Below, piece by piece: positions 27,019 to 35,973 of a stretch of 64,000 bases of DNA. Every line of letters begins with the position of its first letter. The first letter of the stretch is position 1. The position numbers and the translations under genes were made by a program. Location: positions 124,001 to 188,000 of the forward strand of contig MU867098.1 of the NCBI GenBank assembly GCA_033725935.1, written 5' to 3'. Under the pieces are notes generated by a model. The model searched no databases. It saw nothing but the letters and a program-made list of their open reading frames with translations, and was not told where the DNA came from. This stretch comes from Cladorrhinum sp. PSN259 (taxonomy: Eukaryota > Ascomycota > Sordariomycetes > Sordariales > Podosporaceae).

Positions 27019-27519
27019 ATGTTCGGCTACGGATCACCAACAGGCTCAGCGAGCAGCTCTTACTCCAACTCTTACTCTTCATACGGCAGCTTCAGCAGCG
27101 CGACAGCATCTCCCATGGATATCAAGCCCAGCCCTTTCTCCAGCGGTGGAGCCGATGCCAGCTGCGCCTTCCCTTCATGGCCAAGACGCTCTACTCTCTC
27201 CGACGACTACGACTGCTACGAGGAGCGCGTTTCTTCTTATCTTTCCGACGAGGACTTGCTCTTCACCCCCGAGGTTTACGAGGACGACTCTTCGAGCAAC
27301 GCCAGCGCATCGCCCGTTCACTCGCCCGTCCAGCACTTCCCTTCCGAGGCCGAGCTTCTCGAGATGCAGCGCCAGAAGATGGCCTACCAACGCGAGATGA
27401 TGAAGGTTATCATCGCCGAGAAGGAGCAGCGCAAGAGACAGGCCTTGAAGCGACGATCTGGCAGCTCCAAGAAGAGCAAGAGCACCAAGAGCGCAACCAT
27501 GACTCCCATTGCCGAGTAA
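27019..27519 (+). CDS. Conserved-looking small Ser/acidic protein with basic C-terminus
   Basis: A single exon of 166 residues. The start ATG lies in the context CACAATGTTC, close to the fungal optimum, and ends an ATG-free leader. Residues 1-50 are Ser/Tyr/Gly-rich (YSNSYSSYGSFSS). A short acidic core motif, SSYLSDEDLLF, lies at about 71-81 and looks like the conserved part. Residues about 108-166 form a charged helix (EAELLEMQRQKMAYQREMM) ending in a Lys/Ser-rich basic tail (KKSKSTKS), which could act in nuclear localisation. No enzyme domain. Codon use is strongly C-ending, suggesting high expression. It stands alone after a 20-kb gene-free stretch, with a probable intron in its 3' trailer. 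I do not know its function; a regulatory role is only a guess from structure and setting. Confidence 0.85.
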   Translation: MFGYGSPTGSASSSYSNSYSSYGSFSSATASPMDIKPSPFSSGGADASCAFPSWPRRSTLSDDYDCYEERVSSYLSDEDLLFTPEVYEDDSSSNASASPVHSPVQHFPSEAELLEMQRQKMAYQREMMKVIIAEKEQRKRQALKRRSGSSKKSKSTKSATMTPIAE

Positions 27520-27619
27520 ATGGCCAAACTCAATATCATCATCATCGATGCCTTGGATGCACGCATGCCTATCCGGTTCAAGCGTGGAACAAGTGGGTCA
27601 CTGTAACCTGCTACAACTG

Positions 27620-27704
27620 GTAAGTAACTTTATCACAAGCGACACTGGACAACCGGTGCGCTACCCGATCGAAGCCGAACACAGTCCACTAACAACGATA
27701 ACAG
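27620..27704 (+). other. Probable intron in the 3' trailer of the 27019 gene
   Basis: A GTAAGT donor starts 101 bp after the stop codon. A CACTAACAAC branch site lies at about 27687-27696 and a GATAACAG acceptor ends at 27704. All three signals match introns in coding regions of this window. A splice junction this far past the stop could expose the transcript to nonsense-mediated decay. Confidence 0.5.
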
Positions 27705-30371
27705 GTTTCTTCTCCTCACTCTGAGTCACTTTTGTTTTTTGCCGAGGGCCATGACAAAAAAACACTCTTTTCTCTCTGCCGCTACAGAACCCGGTCGGTG
27801 CTCGGACATATTTCCGGCACTCGACATTTTCTGGGTGAAAACCCCAAAACAAACCGGCCCGACAGAGCCGATGGGAACGGACTCACTTCTTCCTTCCTTC
27901 TCACCGCCTGAGTTCCACTCAACCATTCTTGTGCTGCCCGCGGCAAATTGCCGGGAGCCAAAAAAGCACTTACACACCCGCGACCAACCAATCACATTAC
28001 ACCCATTGCCGAGACAGGAAGCTGCTTTCCCGTTTTCCGCAACAGGCCTCTTCTCTCTCTTTTTCATGTTGGGCACACACAACAACACCCTCATCCCGAC
28101 GGGCGGGTTCCTGCCGAGGGTGCAGCAGCACTTTGCAGCAACACATGGACATCGGCATCCATGCATCCGCATGGCACTTTGATGTGCTGGCTTTTTTCAT
28201 TTGTCTTCACACACAAACTAATGAGCGGTCAACATCCGTCTCTTCAAATTTTTTTTTTTCACAGGGCGCGCATTAGCCCGAGAAATTTTTCTTTTAATAT
28301 TTTTTTGTGGGATTATCTATCAAGCGGGCGTTGCATTTACGGGTACCTAAAAAAAAGTTGGTTTGGGATGGGATTTGGGAAATTTTTTTACTGGGAACAC
28401 ACAGCACAGCACAGCGCGCACACGCGCACACACGCACACATTGGCATTTTTGGAGTTTTTATTTTTGATGGGCATCTGGCTTTTTGAGCGATACCCATTT
28501 TGTTTTGGTTTTGTGTTTATTTCAAGATACCCCACAGTATTTGTTGGAGCAGCAATCATCTTAGGTAGCGATTTCTTTTTTTGTTTTGGCTTTTTTTAAT
28601 GAACTCTAAAACTTTCTTGAGTACATATTATTTTTGGATTATTGGCACTTTATTTTAGGATAGGATACCCCCATTATTAGCTTTAGTACTTTTTGTTGTT
28701 GCTTCAACATAAACATAATCAATCTTTTTTCAAACATGCATACAAGTTTCCTTCCGTACTTGCTTTGGCTTGACTTGACTTTGACTTGACTTGACTTTGT
28801 TCTCCTTAGTTCAATCACGTATGTGAGTGATGATATGGTGTATGTGTGTGTTTCCTATCTAACACCCTTGTCCCTAGGGCAGGTCTGCTTCTCACGCATG
28901 GTAATGATGCCCTATCATCTGGAAGCACACAACACACACTTTCTATATAATCTTCTCTCCATTCGTATGTATAAAAGGTGTTTGATAATTGTTATCTATC
29001 CCGGCTCCCTTTTAAACATCGTCTCCTTTGCTAATAGAGCCGTAAGCACCTAGCCTAGTTAGCCAAGTATTCCAAACGAGACGAGAGAACGTATTGTCAT
29101 ATCCTTTTTTTAATTACTACAACTAGGATATCTCCATCATCACCATCGTCCATCATGCTCAACCAAAAGCTTTCTTCTCGCCATGTTCAAGTTGTTTTTG
29201 ATACCGCATGCAAAAAAAACACTCATTTACGTATGAATACCAGTAATATATCACACATACTCCTCGGCCTTTTTTATTTTTATTTGACATACCATCCTCG
29301 CGATGACAAGCTATACTTGACTATTCATGTTTTAAGTCTAGCGTTATCGGGCATAACCGGAAGATACTTGACTATGTTCATGGTTGAAAACACGATCGGT
29401 AATAGCTTTACCCAAGGAATATAAAAAAAAAGGGCTTCTGCAGAAAGACTTGTGAAAGACTTGTAAAAGCCCGGAGAAAGGCTCTTGTAAGCACACTTTC
29501 AAGCAATATCATGTACCGAACAACAAATGCTGGGAGACCAAGGAGGGGAACCAAGCCTGGGCCGGGCGCAGGGAAATGTTTAGGTACTATAGGGGCAGAT
29601 ATGCCCATGCTCGCCGTACAGATATACTTTTTTTTTTTTTTTTTCACGGCCAAAGAAAATATGGAAGCCTTGTAGATAGTAGATTTCGACAAATAGGATC
29701 GTATAAAAAGGGTAACTGGACTATAACCCCCTTTTTATGGTGACAGCTTCTCCTGCGATGTGCTACTAATTATAGAGTTAGGATAGCATTTGTACCTCCT
29801 GTTGCCCATCCATCACCATTTTTTTCTTCTTTTTCTTTTCTCTGCTGGTTCAATGTTCTGAGTTGTGTTTTACAGCGCCAGAACACTCGTCGTGATGAAC
29901 TGACTCTCTAAGAGGCTTTTGCTTGCCCCTTTCAGGCCCTCAACATGATTGATGTCTGGATCTGCCCAGCAAAAATGGCATTCACTGATTAAGTAGAGCA
30001 TACTATTTAGGACTTTTGTACAGGGAAAAAGAAGCGACTACCGAGCCAACTGGACCAGCTTCTGTTCCTTCTTAGTCGTCAGGATCTTACATGAATCCTG
30101 AAGATGCTGCGCCATATATAGAACCAGGTGAATGATAGGAGTAAACTAGACACAGAAGTAAGAGTATTACGAAGCGCTTGGCATTTTTTGGGGGGGGTAT
30201 CTAATGATATAATGTCAGTCCAGGAAAAGTCCTGGGGCTTAAGACGGACTTGAGAAAAAAAATAAAGCAAAAAAGAAAATAAAGAAGAAAAAAAAAGGTA
30301 ATGAGAAGTCATGACGACTGCGCCCTGCGCGTCATCATTTGCTTTCCAAGAGAGGTTTTCCATTCTCTCGC
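27705..30371. other. Gene-free trailer region, T-rich
   Basis: No gene supported. The plus strand has many T runs (28250-28620, 29626-29645) and CA repeats at about 28410-28440; 28580-29250 is AT-rich. The left part is probably the trailer of the 27019 gene and the right part the trailer of the minus-strand gene ending at 30372. Confidence 0.55.
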
Positions 30372-30608
30372 CTAGCGTCTTCCTTGCCTCCGAAAGTTCA
30401 CCGTTCCTACTTCTCGTCGTCGTCCCTTCCGTTCATTACTAGCCAAGGGGTCTTTCCACTCCTCATCACCTGGCCAGGCAACGAGGCTTGCTCCCCGGGA
30501 AGAGAAATCAGCAGCTTCTCTGGCCGTAAACTCGCCCGAGGTGGCGTCGGGGCTGCCGCTAGTGTCGTTCCTAGCAGCGTCGGTGTTGCTAATACTATTG
30601 GACGACAT
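30372..30608 (-). CDS. Hypothetical 78-residue hydrophilic protein
   Basis: The frame starts MSSNSISNTDAARND and ends in an Arg-rich tail (ERKGRRREVGTVNFRRQGRR). The middle, about residues 24-60 (EFTAREAADFSSRGASLVAW, then PGDEEWKDPLAS), reads as real protein rather than chance translation. There is no signal peptide or membrane segment. A likely 5'-leader intron runs from 30725 to 30615 (GTAAAT donor, GTGGCAG acceptor) and leaves the start codon six bases into the next exon. A good minus-strand TATA box lies about 325 bp upstream of the ATG. The 3' end could be spliced differently to reach downstream exons. I do not recognise the family. Confidence 0.55.
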   Translation of the reverse strand: MSSNSISNTDAARNDTSGSPDATSGEFTAREAADFSSRGASLVAWPGDEEWKDPLASNERKGRRREVGTVNFRRQGRR

Positions 30609-30930
30609 CTTGAACTGCCACAACAAGCAAATGTCGGTCTGCTGTTTACCCTTCAAAATCTTGTTCAGCGCTGCAAGGTTTGAGAACGAGCTTTTTAAAG
30701 CGACAAAGCGGGCTTGACTATTTACCTCCAAAAGGGGTGGTGAGTGGGGTTTCTTTGTGTGTTTGTCGTTGGTAGATCAAAGGTAATTTTAGTTGACGCC
30801 GAGATGTGAGGATGTGAGTGATAAATAAACTCTAGAATATCAGGCTGGGAATCCAAGATTCGAACAAGATTGATGGCGGCAGAGGACGGAAAAAGAACGA
30901 ATCCTCTTATCCTGGGGGGACAGTTGCTCC

Positions 30931-30938
30931 TTTATATA
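30931..30938 (-). promoter_or_regulatory. TATA box for the 30372-30608 gene
   Basis: The minus strand reads AGTATATAAAGG here, a canonical TATA element. It sits upstream of the proposed leader intron of the small minus-strand gene. Confidence 0.5.
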
Positions 30939-30941
30939 CTT

Positions 30942-32023
30942 TGTTCTTTCCCATTCAGGAGTAACTGAGTCCACAATTGATTCGGACCAATTGTCTAGAC
31001 CTCACTTCATCGTAGTGACTGCTTAGATCCAGAGCTGGAACCTCGAGAGGCCGCCACATTGCTCCTTCTGTGCTCAGCTTGTCCATCTGAGAACCCCCCC
31101 CCCCGCCCTTTCCCCTCATCCCGTCTGATGATCTTGACACTGGCAGCAGAAGACGACGTGAATTCCGGATCCCATCTGGGATGGGTATCGAGCCCATCAT
31201 TCATCACCCACTAACACCTAACGCCACCACTCCTCCATCATGCTCTCGATCTAGTCTAGGGCGGGAAGTCCCATCCGTCACCGTCGTGGAGCATCTGTCT
31301 TACCAGCCGGCCTCATATTTCCTTTCAGTTATATCGCGTCTCAGATGCGAAACCCGGTGAACAAGTCCAGATCGATACCTGCGCTCATCCCAAGATCTCG
31401 GTCAAACATACTAGAGCCTCACCACGTTTCATCTCCCAGACTCAATATTAGAATTCGTGGCTAGGATCTCACCATGAGTCCCTGAAATACACTTTCTTCC
31501 GGATTATATTTCAGGAAACCATCTCGCCCTCCTGTGATCTCTGCTCCAGAGTACACCCTCGATGCAATCATCCGCGATACTCATCCGCAAACACACCGAC
31601 AGCCGGCCTCTTCCGTCACCACCAGCCTATTGCCTCATCTCAGCTTCTTCCATACCGTCTCTCATCAGTTACATATCCTCGGACCCGAGACGAGGCTGAC
31701 GAATACAACGAGGCTCTACTCAACAACAGGCAGATCTCAAAAACAGATAGCAAATATCTGCGGAAGCTTGCATGGGAAAGTGAAAAGCGCATCTCAGTTG
31801 TGCCGCGCTCACCCGGGGGGGGGGGGGGGTATGTGATATGCCTCTTGTGCAACAACATGAACCTCCCGTTGCTTGACATCACAATAAGATCCTGCACCAT
31901 AGTCTCAAGAAGAAAACGAGAAATAGAGATAAAGCCAAAACGGCTTCAAATATGAGTTGGTATTCGTGATAATGTGTTAATTCCCTCCCTATCCTTCAAA
32001 AACAGAAAAACTGCCTCTCCCGC
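30942..32023. other. Gene-free region between the hypothetical gene and p23
   Basis: No gene seen. It holds an 11-C run (31094-31104) and a 15-G run (31815-31829). The right end is the 3' trailer of the minus-strand p23 gene. Short open frames here have no recognisable content. Confidence 0.6.
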
Positions 32024-33327
32024 TTATGCCACCTCCTTGCCATCATCACCCTTGGTCGCAGCAGCGTCATCGGCAGGCTTGGATGCAGCCGCCCCCTCCT
32101 CCTCACCCTCAAGAGCGGGCATGTCATCGTCATCCGATTCTTCCTCCTCCATTTCGTCGAAACCACCGCCGGGCATCCCAGCGCCACCGCCGAGCTTGGA
32201 GAAATCGATGCCGCCAAAGTCGCCGCCGCCGCCTGCTGTGAAACCTGTTGTCAGCACATGCTATTCTCACCGTATTTTTTTTTGGAGGACCGGGATCAGA
32301 AAGAGAAAATGGAGTCTGCCTCCAAGGTCTCGTATCTGGTTTTTGCCGTGTCTTGTTCCATCCTCATGTTCATCCCCAAGATTTGTTTGTTTTACGTACC
32401 CATACCAGGCATTCCTCCTATACGTACGTCATAAAAAGTCTTAGCAATCGGGAATAGGTTTCGCACCAAGGAAGAATATAAGAAGGAAAGCAGAGAACGA
32501 TAGCCGGATCGAGCAGACAGAAAAGTCCCGACACTCTCCGTTCTTCGATATCATGCTAGAAGGGGAGAAAATTCAGTAATCACTTACCCATACCACCGGC
32601 ACCGGCGCCGCCAAACTGGGAGAAGTCATCCTCCTCAGCCTCGTTCTGCTCATCCTCATCGACCCACTTGTCGAAGTTGGTCTTGAGGAAGTGCACTTTC
32701 TTGCTCTCCTTGAGAAGACGAGGCCAGTACTCCTCCTTGAGCTCTTTCTTGATAAGCTTCATCTCTACATCACGAGGGGAGTGGTTGATTTTGCTGGCCG
32801 AGGGGTCGATCTCGGCGTAGAATTCGAGGTCGACGGAGTAGGTCTTCTTGAGGCTGTCGGAGTGGCCGGTGAAAGAGAGGCCGGTGGGCTTGAGGTCAAG
32901 CTTGATGTTTGAGGCGGGAACATCGGGGACGTTGATGGTGAGATAGACAAAGTTCTTGTCGGCGTCGGTCTTGGAAGAGCGCTGCGCCCAGAGGACTGAA
33001 GAAAAGGGGAACGGTCGTCAGTTCTTGGCTTCTTTGCGACAATTCAACAAGGTAGATAATGGTATTGTTGCCGTGTACGCGCGCCCGCTCATACGAGGGG
33101 GACAACAGGGTGGGATGGGTTCTTTCCGTCCCAGCAAGCTGAACTTGGCTCCCCTACCCGTCCTTTCCTCCCCCAATAGGCCAGACGCGCTGAGCAACCC
33201 TGGGAGCTACCATATCGACAATGAAGCTGGTTGATTGGTTCCACAGCTTGACGATTTGGCGCAAAAGAATTGAAAAATTGATCATGTAGGCCAACTTACC
33301 CTCAGGTGTTACGGTCTGGGTAGACAT
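32024..33327 (-). CDS. p23/Sba1 family Hsp90 co-chaperone
   Basis: Exons 33327-33300, 32995-32588, 32417-32400 and 32232-32024 join in frame to 220 residues, the usual size for fungal Sba1/Wos2. p23 binds the ATP-bound dimer of Hsp90 in the cytosol and slows ATP hydrolysis, stabilising client complexes. The N-terminus is MSTQTVTPEVLWAQR, followed by the CS/p23 beta-sandwich (NFVYLTINVPDV, LSFTGHSDSLKKTYSVDLEF). The p23 signature helix WPRLLKESKKVHFLKTNFDKW is present in slightly divergent form (about residues 100-120). A Gly/Met-rich linker and an acidic tail (EEEESDDDDM) follow. Introns are 304, 170 and 167 bp, long for this window. Exon 3 is only 18 nt. A heat-shock-element-like site lies upstream. 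Identification is firm. Confidence 0.95.
32400..32417 (-). other. 18-nt microexon of the p23 gene
   Basis: It is flanked by an acceptor ending in GTATAG and a GTACGT donor, and is in phase 1 on both sides. It adds six residues (MGGMPGM across the junctions) to the Gly-rich linker. Skipping it also keeps the frame, so it may be alternatively spliced. Confidence 0.75.
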
Positions 33328-33749
33328 TGTTGCTGGAGTCTTGATGTGATGGGTCAGTTCTGACTGCTTTCAGGTGAGGGAGGGGTAGCTCTTAGAAGCG
33401 CTTAGCAGGTAGATAAAATGGACGGATGTATCCTACTTTTAGATTATCGACTGTCTAAAGCAATGGTGGGAAGTATAAAAGTCAAGAGACAAAAACAGGC
33501 GTGTGCAATCGTGTGAAAAGTAAGTTGTTCGGTAGCAGAAAGTAAGAGGAGGAAGTTTGCGTGGTGGAAGGTGGGATGTGTCTTGCCTATTTGCGAGGCT
33601 GCAGGGGATGGTGGAAGTTGCCCGAAGCCTAAAGATTCCTATCGCACGGGCCAATCGACAGGGCTGAGGTCACCTTGAAGCGGGGTGTTTGGGTTTGAGA
33701 GAGTGTGTAAATGACAGTAACGGACCCATACGCGGACGACGGGTGACCA

Positions 33750-33757
33750 TTCTAGAA
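33750..33757. promoter_or_regulatory. Heat-shock-element-like palindrome upstream of p23
   Basis: TTCTAGAA is two inverted nGAAn units with a 2-bp gap, about 420 bp upstream of the p23 start codon. A third unit is not well matched, so this is a minimal site. Hsf1 control is expected for an Hsp90 co-chaperone but not shown. Confidence 0.35.
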
Positions 33758-33924
33758 CCCGGGAAATCGGTCACTGCTTTCAGGAGTTGAGTCTCTCTCC
33801 AATATTATCATTCTAATATTATTGGGTCGGGGCTAGATTCAAAACCCAAAGCACGACGTTGCTGGGTTGTTGAAATGCTGTTCCTATGTCCATTGAATGC
33901 GTAAATTACCGATGCGGTTGGATA

Positions 33925-34185
33925 CTAAGGAACTGTTAGCATCTCTGAGCTGAGGATTTCACACGAGGTTGGACACAGCACAATGCCATCGCCGAATTCG
34001 CACACCGTATTGCCGTCCAATGGGAATGAGCCTCTGGAGGCTGGCTCTTTAATTACGCCCGCGCAAGATATATATGTTATCTCGAACACTGAATTGTGTT
34101 CTTCAGGTTGAGTGACCTTCAGCGAGCCGAATGGGTCAGCGAATAGGAGCACTATCACAGATAAAATGGAACCAAAAAATTTCAT
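33925..34185 (-). CDS. Candidate small secreted cysteine-containing protein
   Basis: The frame from the ATG at 34185 gives 86 residues. The first about 21 (MKFFGSILSVIVLLFADPFG) look like a signal peptide: a basic residue at position 2, then a hydrophobic core. The mature part of about 65 residues is acidic and has four cysteines, two of them as CPTSC near the C-terminus, enough for two disulphides. The open frame continues upstream of this ATG, but the extension has no such pattern. No family recognised. It sits between the divergent p23 and Vps24 genes, where part of the sequence must also serve as promoter. It could be a chance frame; RNA evidence would decide. Confidence 0.4.
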   Translation of the reverse strand: MKFFGSILSVIVLLFADPFGSLKVTQPEEHNSVFEITYISCAGVIKEPASRGSFPLDGNTVCEFGDGIVLCPTSCEILSSEMLTVP

Positions 34186-34624
34186 GGAAATAGATATCTG
34201 ATAACTTGGAAGACTATTGAGAGAAATTGCTTGGATGGTGATATGAACCATCCCCTTAGGTTTCTCATGGGAAATCATGTTGAAGAACAATGAGCTTAGC
34301 CAAACCAGACCTTCAAAACCGCCCGCTGCGGGGCAGACCTTAATTAGCGGCTTGTCAGCGGGGCACCAACTCAGCAGCAGTGGAACCCCCATCCCCAGTC
34401 GTCCCCAGAAACACTGGTGTGCGCGCGGTGCCAACCCAATGAGGCTCAATGGCAAGTGCCAACCAAATCCAACCTTGGAAACCAAGCACTGCATCAGCGT
34501 CAACGTCAACGTCAGCCGGGGTGCCGCGCGCGCCCATCAACAACCATCAACAACACCACCCATCTAACAACACCACCCCCCCATCTTCGCGCACCTGCGC
34601 ACCCTAAATCCCCATCTATTCAAA
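34186..34624. promoter_or_regulatory. Upstream region of the Vps24 gene
   Basis: No gene supported. The right 100 bp is A/C-rich (CAACACCACCCATC-like) without an ATG and is the likely leader of the Vps24 mRNA on the plus strand. The left part may hold the promoter of the candidate secreted protein on the minus strand. Confidence 0.45.
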
Positions 34625-35365
34625 ATGGAAACCCTCCGCGGCCTCTTTGCCAAACCGGACCCTCAAGCCCAGGTCCGCAAATGCAACGCCCTCCTCCGCT
34701 CAAACGTGCGCAAACTAGACCGCGACATAACCCAAACGAAAGCAGCAGAAGTCAAGGCGAAAAACCTGATCCTCGCAGCAGACAAGCGCTCCCAGCGCAA
34801 CCCCGCAAACTCGGCCGCGTCAAAACAAGCCCAGCGAGAAGTCCGCGACTTCGCCCGCGAACTGATCCGCACCCGGAAGCAGTCCTCTCGCCTCGTAACA
34901 GCCAAGGCGCAGCTCGCGTCGGTCCAGATGCAGGTCAACGAGGCCTTCGCGCTGCGCAAAATCGAAGGAAGCATCAAGGCCTCGGTGGGAGTCATGAAGG
35001 ACGTCAACACGCTTATTCGCTTGCCCGAGCTCGGAGCAACCATGCAGGAACTGAGCGTCGAGCTGATGAAGGCCGGCATAATCGAAGAGATGGCAGGGGA
35101 TATGCTAGCGGACACCACGGGCGAGTACAACGATCTTGAAGCAGAAGACGAGGAGGCAGAAGGGGAGGTGGAAAAGGTGCTCGGCGAAATCCTCAAGGAT
35201 CGGCTTGGCGGGGCGGAGAAGGCGCCTACGATGCAGTTGCCCCAGCAGCCTGTGGGCACGCCTGGCAAGGCTCAACCTGTGCAGCAGGAGGAAGAAGAGG
35301 AGGAGGAGGATACAGAGGACATGATGAACCAGATGAGGAACCGGTTAGAGGCTTTGAGGAGTTGA
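34625..35365 (+). CDS. vps24: ESCRT-III subunit Vps24 (CHMP3 family)
   Basis: A single exon of 246 residues, near the 222-224 of human CHMP3 and yeast Vps24. ESCRT-III assembles on endosomes and drives inward membrane scission when cargo is sorted into multivesicular bodies. The start METLRGLFAKPDPQAQVRKC gives an amphipathic N-terminus followed by the basic helical hairpin (RELIRTRKQSSRLVTAKAQL). The strongest identifiers are the helix RLPELGATMQELSVELMKAG with IIEEMAGD after it, which matches CHMP3 rather than CHMP2, an acidic autoinhibitory C-terminal region (QQEEEEEEEDTED), and the terminal MIM1 motif (MRNRLEALRS) that binds the MIT domain of Vps4. No introns. It is in the usual family layout with no missing elements. 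Confidence 0.95.
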   Translation: METLRGLFAKPDPQAQVRKCNALLRSNVRKLDRDITQTKAAEVKAKNLILAADKRSQRNPANSAASKQAQREVRDFARELIRTRKQSSRLVTAKAQLASVQMQVNEAFALRKIEGSIKASVGVMKDVNTLIRLPELGATMQELSVELMKAGIIEEMAGDMLADTTGEYNDLEAEDEEAEGEVEKVLGEILKDRLGGAEKAPTMQLPQQPVGTPGKAQPVQQEEEEEEEDTEDMMNQMRNRLEALRS

Positions 35366-35973
35366 GGGGTGAGTGTGACCGAGACACGTATGAAGGGCTG
35401 GAACCATTTCCTATTTTACTGGGTAAGGCAGGCGTTCAAGGAGTCCGTTGTATTGCTTTATGGTCGTTATTCGAGCTGCTGCTTGGCGTGTTATATACAA
35501 AGTTGTAAAGGAGGACATATTTGGTCCAAGTAATACATTGTGCAACCTACCATGGGTCAAGACGCAGACCACGAGAAATGTCACTATGCAACCATTGATT
35601 TTTATCTCTCAGCAGACTTCAACGACAATACAAACAAAAAAGATGCTTGGAAGGAGGATGAAACCGTTGCCAGTATCCAACGACAAACTTGGACAAGAAA
35701 CAAAATTATCCGCAGATAATTAGTTCACCATTTTGAACCCAACTCCGTTTTCTTATTAACCCGCAAATCCGCTAACGAGCCCGTGTGAATTTATACAATA
35801 AGCCAACAAGCTAAGGAAGGCAATATCAATCTGTGCCTTGTCCGTATGTAATGCATGCACCGAAAAAGAGAAATCTTGAGCCCTACCCATCCACCCAAAT
35901 GCCAAGCCGCCCAGTTAAAAAAAGATTATCATATCAACGTTCGCTAATAAACCTCCTTCATCTGTCCATCTCT
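35366..35973. other. Shared 3' region between Vps24 and Yra1
   Basis: No gene seen. The two genes converge here, so this holds both trailers. The right half is A-rich on the plus strand. Confidence 0.7.
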
